This document shows, in pieces, positions 58,567 through 64,000 of a stretch of 64,000 nucleotides of DNA; position 1 is the stretch's first letter, and each line of letters starts with the position of its first letter. The position numbers were made by a program, and so were the translations under genes. Source of the stretch: G963677085 sp963677085 (lineage in GTDB: Bacteria; Planctomycetota; Planctomycetia; Pirellulales; Thermoguttaceae); NCBI GenBank assembly GCA_963677085.2, contig CAXXFH010000004.1, positions 2,666,001-2,730,000 of the forward strand, in the 5' to 3' direction. The notes below the pieces were generated by a model. It worked only from the letters and a program-made list of their open reading frames with translations, did not search any database and was not told where the DNA came from.

Positions 58567-58761
58567 CGCGAAACCAGGGGATGTGCGGCTCGTCAGAGAA
58601 ATCGTCTGTCCGAGGATACCTGGAATCGCGTGGATGTGTCTAGACAGTCTCTACTGGCCGGCGGTCGAACGATGAGCCCCCCCGACCGCCGGCCACCAGC
58701 AGACAAGCTCCACGCGATCCGCAAGCCAACGTCGCTCGATCAGTCGCTTTTCGACCGTCGG

Positions 58762-58950
58762 CTAGAACGTGGCCACCTCGGAAAGTCGGTGGACAAGCTC
58801 ACGGACTAATTCCAGTCGATCGTGCAACTCCTGTCGCATCGTGCTCGTCCGCGTGTGGCGGATCTCCGCCGGCAGATCGGAACGTTCGCGTTCGAGAAGT
58901 TCAATGACCAACTGCCATTCCGCATCGGAAAGGATGGGCTGTTCGTGCAT
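58762..58950 (-). CDS. Small 62-residue protein of unknown function
   Basis: It encodes HEQPILSDAEWQLVIELLER, ERSDLPAEIRHTRTSTMRQE and LHDRLELVRELVHRLSEVAT: a charged, all-helical small protein. ATG 58950 has a GGGGAG site nine bases upstream, which supports expression. No family recognised; the repeated LVxELLxR heptads suggest a short coiled coil or helix bundle. Monocistronic as far as can be seen. Confidence 0.6.
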   Translation of the reverse strand: MHEQPILSDAEWQLVIELLERERSDLPAEIRHTRTSTMRQELHDRLELVRELVHRLSEVATF

Positions 58951-59373
58951 CGTAGTTCTCCCCTTCTGCTTGAGACTAGGTGAATTCTATGGCCGATGGA
59001 AGCGACCGGCCACAGAACAAACAAGACAACCCACAAAAAAAGACAATCGACGACGTAAAGTTTGCGCCCCGGGTAAATGTACGCAGCCCGTCGCTGAATC
59101 TGCTGACGCAGTGCCTCGGGATGGGGACACTGTGGAAATGGGACACGCTGGCATGGTGCTTTGACCAAGCAGGTGACTATTCTGCGTGTGCGGAGATGCC
59201 TGCGACCCAAACTGGCAAAGCCAGTGGCACATAAACCTGGCCAGAAATACGATCACTCAACTACGATGTGCTGCGTTATTGAGGCCTGCATAGCCAATGA
59301 GCGGAAGGCGACCAACGGGAGCCTGGATTTCCAGGCGTTCGGCTTTCCGAAGCGATCATTATTAATGCAGGTA
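58951..59373. other. Intergenic region beyond purQ, no gene seen
   Basis: About 420 bp. It carries the word AACTGGCAAAGCCAGTGGCA (59209-59228), similar to TTGCCAGCCAGTGGCACCC near 49370. The short ORFs here have no ribosome site or family pattern. Confidence 0.5.
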
Positions 59374-60237
59374 TCAATAAGCGAAGAAAGCCACGGCGTT
59401 TTCGAACAGCTTCAGACCGTCGCCTACCGTGCCGGCTTCACCCCGGGTCCAGCGGGGATGCTGCGTGGGGTCGATGTGGCGTTCGGGGTGAGGCATCAAC
59501 CCTAGCACGCGGCCGGTGGCGTCGCACACGCCGGCCACATCGGCTACCGAGCCGTTGGGGTTGTCAGGGTAAGGAACCAGACTTCCGTGGCAGTTGCCGA
59601 TTAAGCTGCCTGCCGCTTGGCCGCCACAGCGACACGTCCGTTCGGCCTTCAGCGGCATGTAACGCAGGGCCAGTTGTTGGCCGTCGTTGAGCGCGGCCAG
59701 GGCGTCGGCATCCCGGGTGACGAACTTGCCTTCGGCGTGGGCCACGGGCAGGTACATTTCGCCGATGCCCTGGAGAAAAACCGACTTACTGCCGCAGACC
59801 TTCAGCCGCACCCAACGATCTTCGAACTTACCCGAGTCGTTCCAGGTGAGCGTCGCCGCCGCGCCCTGTCCTGCCTCACCCTGTCCCGCTTCATCTGACG
59901 GCGTAGCCCCATCAAGCAGCACGCCCGACTTGATCAACACTTGGAAACCGTTGCAGATGCCGAGAATCAGCTTGCCAGCCTCTTTGAAGGCTGTTAGCGC
60001 GTCGGCCAAATGATGCTGGATCTGGTTGCCGAGAATGCGGCCGGCGGCCACGTCGTCGCCGTAGCTGAATCCGCCGGGAATGCAGAGGATCTGAAACCGT
60101 TCGAATAACTGGGGAGCCTCCAGCAAACGGTTGATGTGCAGAATCTCGGTCGTGGCACCGGCCTGCTGAAAGGCGAAGGCCGTTTCTTGGTCGCAGTTGG
60201 TGCCCGGGGCGCGGAGGATTAAGACGGTGGCTGGCAT
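59374..60237 (-). CDS. purQ: Phosphoribosylformylglycinamidine synthase, glutaminase subunit
   Basis: Class I glutaminase delivering ammonia to PurL in the fourth step of purine synthesis. It has 287 residues, longer than the ~230 of Bacillus PurQ. The start is TVLILRAPGTNCDQETAFAF, then CIPGGFSYGDDVAAGRI. The nucleophile elbow is LGICNGFQVL (Cys ~96), and the His-Glu pair is in LMPHPERH (~263). An insertion with a short Gly-Gln-Glu repeat (DEAGQGEAGQGAA, ~118-130) may reflect local slippage. It lies 105 bp after purL; the gap holds a TTAGTGGTCAGTAGATAG simple-repeat stretch. Confidence 0.96.
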   Translation of the reverse strand: MPATVLILRAPGTNCDQETAFAFQQAGATTEILHINRLLEAPQLFERFQILCIPGGFSYGDDVAAGRILGNQIQHHLADALTAFKEAGKLILGICNGFQVLIKSGVLLDGATPSDEAGQGEAGQGAAATLTWNDSGKFEDRWVRLKVCGSKSVFLQGIGEMYLPVAHAEGKFVTRDADALAALNDGQQLALRYMPLKAERTCRCGGQAAGSLIGNCHGSLVPYPDNPNGSVADVAGVCDATGRVLGLMPHPERHIDPTQHPRWTRGEAGTVGDGLKLFENAVAFFAY

Positions 60238-60342
60238 GGAAATAGTGGTTAGTGGTCAGTAGATAGTGATTAGTTGTCAGTTGTCAGTGTTTGGCAAAAC
60301 AAGCCGCTCGCGGCTTCGCCCATCAGCTTTCAGCTTTCCCAT

Positions 60343-63255
60343 TCACCAATTCAGCGGGCCTTGCCAGGCTTCTTTCAGCGTGGCGGTGTCGGCTGCAAGT
60401 ACGGCCGTGTCGTCGGCGGCATGGATTTGCACCATCGGCTGCTCGGTAACTTCACCAATCGCAGCGTGCGGCACGTCGGCCAACGCCGCTTCGAAGGCTT
60501 CGGCCTTGTCGGTCGGCACTTCGCAGAGAAACCGCGTGTTCGACTCGCTGAACAGCAGGACCGTCGGGTTGCTGGCGTCTTCGTCGCACGGCACGTTCGC
60601 TAACGATACGTTGGCTCCCAGCCCGCCGGCAAACGCCATCTCGACTACGGCCGTGGCCAGCCCGCCTTCGCTTAAGTCGTGACACGCGCGGACCGCGCCG
60701 GAGGTGATCGCCGCATGCACGGCCGCAAACGTCTTTCGGGCCATGGCCGCATCGACCCTGGGAACGTCACCGCCAGAAAGGCCTTCGACCAGTGCGAAGT
60801 GCGAACCTCCTAGCTCGTTCTTCGTCAGCCCGACCAGGTACAGCCGGTTGCCGGGCGTCTTCAGGTCCATCGACACGCAACTTGCCACATCGTCGACCTG
60901 GCCCAGGGCACTGATCAACAGCGAGGGCGGAATGCTGATCGGCTCTTCGGCTCCCTCGGGGCGGAACTCGTTGTTGAGGCTGTCTTTGCCGCTGATAAAC
61001 GGGGTACCCAACGCCGTGGCCAGATCGTAGCAGGCCAGCGAGGCGCGAACCAGCGAGCCCAAGGTCTCTGGCCGATCGGTCGTACCCCAGCAGAAGTTGT
61101 CCAAAATGGCGATCCGCGACGGATCGGCGCCCACGGCCACGCAGTTGCGCACTGCCTCGTCGATGGCACTAGTGGCCATGTGGTAGGTGTCGAAATCGCC
61201 GTAATGCGGGTTCATGCCGCAGGAAATGACGATACCGCGTCGCGAACCCAACACGGGCCGCACCACGGCCGCGTCGCCGGGCCCATCGTTTTCGACGCCC
61301 ACCAGCGGCTTCAACACGCTGCCGCCTTGCACCTCGTGGTCGTATTGCCGAATCACCCAATGCTTGCTGCACACATTGAGCGATCCGAGAATCTTCTTGA
61401 GCGACTCGCCATAGCCGGCCGTGTCCTTCGCGGGCAGCACCACTTCGGTCACCGCCGGCGGCGTGTAAACCGCGTCGCGAATCACCGGCGGGCGGCCGTC
61501 GTGCAGAAACTGCATGTCGAGATCGGCCACTTGCGTGTCGAGATACTTCAGCACCAGCCGGCCGTTGGGCACGAACTGGCCAATCACCGTGGCCTCGACC
61601 CCTTCCGAATCGCACAACGCCTTCAACTCGTCCCACTTCTCGGGCGGAACGCTCAACGTCATTCGCTCTTGGGCCTCGGAGATCCAGATTTCGGTGTAGC
61701 TTAGCCCGTCGTACTTTACCGGCGCCCGATCGAGCCACACTTCGGCCCCGATCTTTTCGCCCATCTCGCCGACGGCACTGGAAAAACCGCCGGCACCGCA
61801 GTCGGTCACGGCGCTATACAGCTCTCGGTCTCGGGCGACCATGAGCACGTCCAACACCATCTTCTCGGTAATCGCGTTGCCGATCTGCACGGCCCCGCCC
61901 GAGAGGTCTTCGCTCTCGTGGGTCAACTCGGCCGAGCTGAAAGTCGCGCCATGGATCCCATCGCGTCCGGTCCGCCCGCCGACGGCCACCACGTAGTCGC
62001 CCGCCTTGACCTCTTTGAACGATTTGTCGCGAGGAATAATGCCCACATTGCCGCAGTAGACCAACGGGTTGCCCAGGTAGCGTGGGTCGAAGTAAACGGC
62101 CCCGTTTACTGTGGGAATGCCCATCCGGTTGCCGTAGTCGCGCACACCGGAAACCACGCCCTGCATGACCATCCGCGGATGCAGTACTCCGCCGGGCAGT
62201 TCTTCAAAGGGCGTCTCGGGTGGGGCAAAGCAGAAGACATCCGTATTGCACACCGGCTTGGCGCCCATGCCGGTACCCATCGGGTCGCGGATCACGCCGC
62301 CGATGCCCGTGTTGGCACCGCCGTAGGGCTCCAAGGCCGAGGGGTGGTTGTGCGTTTCAACCTTGAAGACCACGTTGTATTGGTCGTCGAAGTGGATCAC
62401 GCCCGCATTGTCGGCAAACACGCTCACGCACCAGTCGTCGTCGCCGGCCTGCTGGCGGAGTTGTTGCGTTGCGGCGAAGATGGTTTCCTTGAGCATGTTG
62501 TCGAACTGACGCTCGCCCTCGGGCCCGCGGTAGTGGATCCGCCCGGCCAACGTCTTATGGCTACAGTGCTCGCTCCAGGTTTGGGCCACTGTTTCCAGTT
62601 CCACGTCGGTCGGATCGCGGTCGAGCCGGCGGAAGTAGTCGCGGATGGTTTGCATCTCGACCAGCGAGAGGTACAACTGGCCTTCGAGGCTCAACCGCCC
62701 GAGCGCTTCGTCGTCCATCTCGCGAATCGGCACGGTCACCAAGTTGAACGTGTAAGGCGAGCCGACTTCCAGGTGGTCGAACGCGAGCGGCCCGACAATG
62801 GCTTGCTCGATGGCGTCGTTCGACAGGATCTTGGCACAAAGCACGTCGAGTTTCTCGTCGGCGATGTCTTCGAGCCAGTATTTTTTGAACGTGCGAACGG
62901 CTTCGGCTTCGATGCCGAAGTCGGCGATGGCGGCCTGGGCGCTCTGAGCCACGGGATCCATGACACCCGGCTTGGGCAACACGTGGACGAGCCGCTTCTG
63001 GCCGTTGGGCGACTGACTCAGTGCCGCGTCGCCTACGGACGCCACCACGGTGCGTTCGACCACGCTGTCGGCCAGCAGTTCGTCGGCCAGTCGGGCGACC
63101 TGCGCTTGGGTGAGGTCCCCTTGAATGAGATAGCCGCGAGCCGAGGCTACGGTGAGCCCCTCGGCAACGCCCAGGTGAGCGGCCGACGCGGCAACTTGTT
63201 CGGCGCCGAGGTCGGGTTGGCCTTTGGCCGGGTAGATGTCAACTTCCCAAAGCAT
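60343..63255 (-). CDS. purL: Phosphoribosylformylglycinamidine synthase, PurS-PurS-PurL fusion
   Basis: ATP-dependent amidotransferase making FGAM from FGAR, 970 residues against ~740 for small PurL. Residues ~1-76 (LWEVDIYPAKGQPDLGAEQV, ARLADELLADSVVE) and ~85-160 (LVHVLPKPGVMDPVAQSAQA, CAKILSNDAIEQA) each resemble PurS, so two PurS-like units seem fused in front of PurL. The PurL core has AQTWSEHCSHKTLAGRIHY, FKVETHNHPSALEPYGGANT and GIGGVIRDPMGTG (~300-330). AVTDCGAGGFSSAVGEMGEK and CHDLSEGGLATAVVEMAFAG are the repeated ATP-site motifs. Its ATG lies 17 bases inside tyrA, and purQ follows, so the three appear to be one transcription unit. Confidence 0.95.
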   Translation of the reverse strand: MLWEVDIYPAKGQPDLGAEQVAASAAHLGVAEGLTVASARGYLIQGDLTQAQVARLADELLADSVVERTVVASVGDAALSQSPNGQKRLVHVLPKPGVMDPVAQSAQAAIADFGIEAEAVRTFKKYWLEDIADEKLDVLCAKILSNDAIEQAIVGPLAFDHLEVGSPYTFNLVTVPIREMDDEALGRLSLEGQLYLSLVEMQTIRDYFRRLDRDPTDVELETVAQTWSEHCSHKTLAGRIHYRGPEGERQFDNMLKETIFAATQQLRQQAGDDDWCVSVFADNAGVIHFDDQYNVVFKVETHNHPSALEPYGGANTGIGGVIRDPMGTGMGAKPVCNTDVFCFAPPETPFEELPGGVLHPRMVMQGVVSGVRDYGNRMGIPTVNGAVYFDPRYLGNPLVYCGNVGIIPRDKSFKEVKAGDYVVAVGGRTGRDGIHGATFSSAELTHESEDLSGGAVQIGNAITEKMVLDVLMVARDRELYSAVTDCGAGGFSSAVGEMGEKIGAEVWLDRAPVKYDGLSYTEIWISEAQERMTLSVPPEKWDELKALCDSEGVEATVIGQFVPNGRLVLKYLDTQVADLDMQFLHDGRPPVIRDAVYTPPAVTEVVLPAKDTAGYGESLKKILGSLNVCSKHWVIRQYDHEVQGGSVLKPLVGVENDGPGDAAVVRPVLGSRRGIVISCGMNPHYGDFDTYHMATSAIDEAVRNCVAVGADPSRIAILDNFCWGTTDRPETLGSLVRASLACYDLATALGTPFISGKDSLNNEFRPEGAEEPISIPPSLLISALGQVDDVASCVSMDLKTPGNRLYLVGLTKNELGGSHFALVEGLSGGDVPRVDAAMARKTFAAVHAAITSGAVRACHDLSEGGLATAVVEMAFAGGLGANVSLANVPCDEDASNPTVLLFSESNTRFLCEVPTDKAEAFEAALADVPHAAIGEVTEQPMVQIHAADDTAVLAADTATLKEAWQGPLNW

Positions 63256-64000
63256 CGCGATTCTTCTTGCCCAGGGTGAGGATGCGTTCCAGTTCGTTTT
63301 GATTGTCGTCGCGCAGCGCTTTGTGCAGCGCGGCGAGGTTTTTGCCGTATTGTTCGATGGCCGACAAGGCGTAGTTCCGATTTTGGGTGAGGATTTGCAC
63401 CCAAAGCTGCGGGTCGCCGGCTGCCAGTCGGGTGGTGTCGAGCAGGCCCGTGCCGGTCAGCCGGAACAGCGACTCGGGAATGGTCGCCGCCAGGGCCGAA
63501 GCCGCCACGTGGGGCAGGTGGCTGGTCAACGACAAGGCCCGATCGTGCTCGTCGGCCGTCATTTTTACGACCACCGAACCGAGTGCCTGCCAAAAGTCTT
63601 CGATTGTGTTGTAGTCGGCCGTTTCGGTGTTTTTCGTGGGAGTGATGATCGCCACGCGCCCGTCGAACAGCTCAGCGTCGGCGTGGCTGGCGCCCGTCTT
63701 TTCACTGCCGGCCAGGGGATGGCTGCCGAGAAAACGGCACCCCCGCGGCAAGTCGCCGTCCAACGCTTCGACGATCGTCTGCTTGGTGCTTCCGGCATCG
63801 GTAATGAGTGTCCGCTCCGGGGCATGTTGGGCGACCGCACGGACGTGTTCGACGATCTGTCCGACCGGCGTGCAGACGACGACCAGATCGGCCTCGGCCA
63901 CGCCTTTGGCCAGGTCGATGGTGGTACTCGTGACAGCCCCCACCCGTCGTGCAACCCGCAGGCTAACCTGCCGTCGTCCGATGCCAATGACCTTATCGGC
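63239..64000 (-). CDS. tyrA: Prephenate/arogenate dehydrogenase, 5' end cut off by the window
   Basis: NAD(P)-dependent step of tyrosine synthesis. The frame runs off the right edge, so the Rossmann GxGxxG motif is missing; visible sequence begins ADKVIGIGRRQVSLRVARRV. Family motifs: VVVCTPVGQIVEHVRAVAQH, LITDAGSTKQTIVEAL and CRFLGSHPLAGSEKTGASHA (the HPMAG-type catalytic His region), then SLTSHLPHVAASALAATIP. About 253 residues are visible, ending KKNRDALGS. GTG 63943 is an internal valine. It overlaps the purL start by 17 bases. An aromatic biosynthesis gene coupled to purine genes is unusual but may be only a shared transcript. Confidence 0.93.
   Translation of the reverse strand, partial: ADKVIGIGRRQVSLRVARRVGAVTSTTIDLAKGVAEADLVVVCTPVGQIVEHVRAVAQHAPERTLITDAGSTKQTIVEALDGDLPRGCRFLGSHPLAGSEKTGASHADAELFDGRVAIITPTKNTETADYNTIEDFWQALGSVVVKMTADEHDRALSLTSHLPHVAASALAATIPESLFRLTGTGLLDTTRLAAGDPQLWVQILTQNRNYALSAIEQYGKNLAALHKALRDDNQNELERILTLGKKNRDALGS

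Noticed and set aside
1..64000. tRNA, rRNA or riboswitch
   Set aside because: Intergenic regions were read for cloverleaf T-arm words, rRNA sequence and common riboswitch cores; none was convincing. Small RNAs cannot be excluded without a computed covariance search.

Overview
The window is about 64 kb of a GC-rich bacterial chromosome that reads as a planctomycete, probably of the Pirellula type. This rests on family content: a giant secreted protein with an LEPR-XLL-type N-terminus, a DUF1598-type secreted protein, a PmoA-like (DUF6807) protein next to a DUF1080 protein, a sigma-70 with a large charged insertion, a PurS-PurS-PurL fusion and many palindromic intergenic repeats. No rRNA, tRNA, CRISPR array, integrase, phage module or complete DDE-type insertion sequence was seen. 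The only mobile-type gene is a REP-associated tyrosine transposase (RAYT).

Layout. 1-3.3 kb: 5'-truncated asparagine synthetase and glgC. 3.5-12.3 kb: one 2938-residue secreted repeat protein on the minus strand, ending in a 47-residue tandem repeat array. 12.9-18.7 kb: an unrecognised conserved-looking protein, then a C4 zinc-ribbon coiled-coil protein, rpoD and dnaG, all three on minus (the dnaG-rpoD core of the macromolecular synthesis operon). 19-22.7 kb: an HtrA-like protease divergent from a GspF-like membrane protein, then a sugar-nucleotide epimerase. 22.8-24.9 kb: a degenerate flavin disulfide reductase-like protein and the RAYT gene, which lies between about 50-bp inverted repeats. 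24.9-30 kb (minus): MscS-type channel, TonB-like protein, and a compact secreted protein/ECF sigma/putative anti-sigma operon. 30.5-42.9 kb (plus): dnaE, a DUF1598-type protein, a PAS/sigma-54 activator, a membrane GTPase-like protein, a tethered trypsin-like protein, ilvN and ilvC. 43.3-48.9 kb: hemG/hemY-type oxidase and a Flp-pilin-like Ser/Gly/Asp-rich protein (minus), then the DUF6807 and DUF1080 pair and a secreted HExxH protein (plus). 49.8-54.8 kb: acs (plus), convergent with a translationally coupled pgsB-pgsC-pgsW-type poly-gamma-glutamate operon (minus). 55.6-64 kb: pterin carbinolamine dehydratase, slyX, an outer-membrane barrel-like protein with a tiny membrane ORF overlapping its start, a stand-alone LigD phosphoesterase-type domain, a 62-residue protein, and tyrA(partial)-purL-purQ.

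Most genes are core metabolism and information processing. The unusual content is of two kinds. First, there are several families of compound palindromic repeats between genes: GTTCCCACGC-type hairpin clusters, nested long inverted repeats such as the one between dnaG and rpoD, and the RAYT element. Second, there are under-described proteins: the 47-residue repeat giant, the sigma/anti-sigma/secreted trio, the HExxH secreted protein, the reductase without its redox cysteines, and the duplicated PurS fusion. No defence island or biosynthetic gene cluster was found. All functional calls come from reading motifs by eye; no database search was run.
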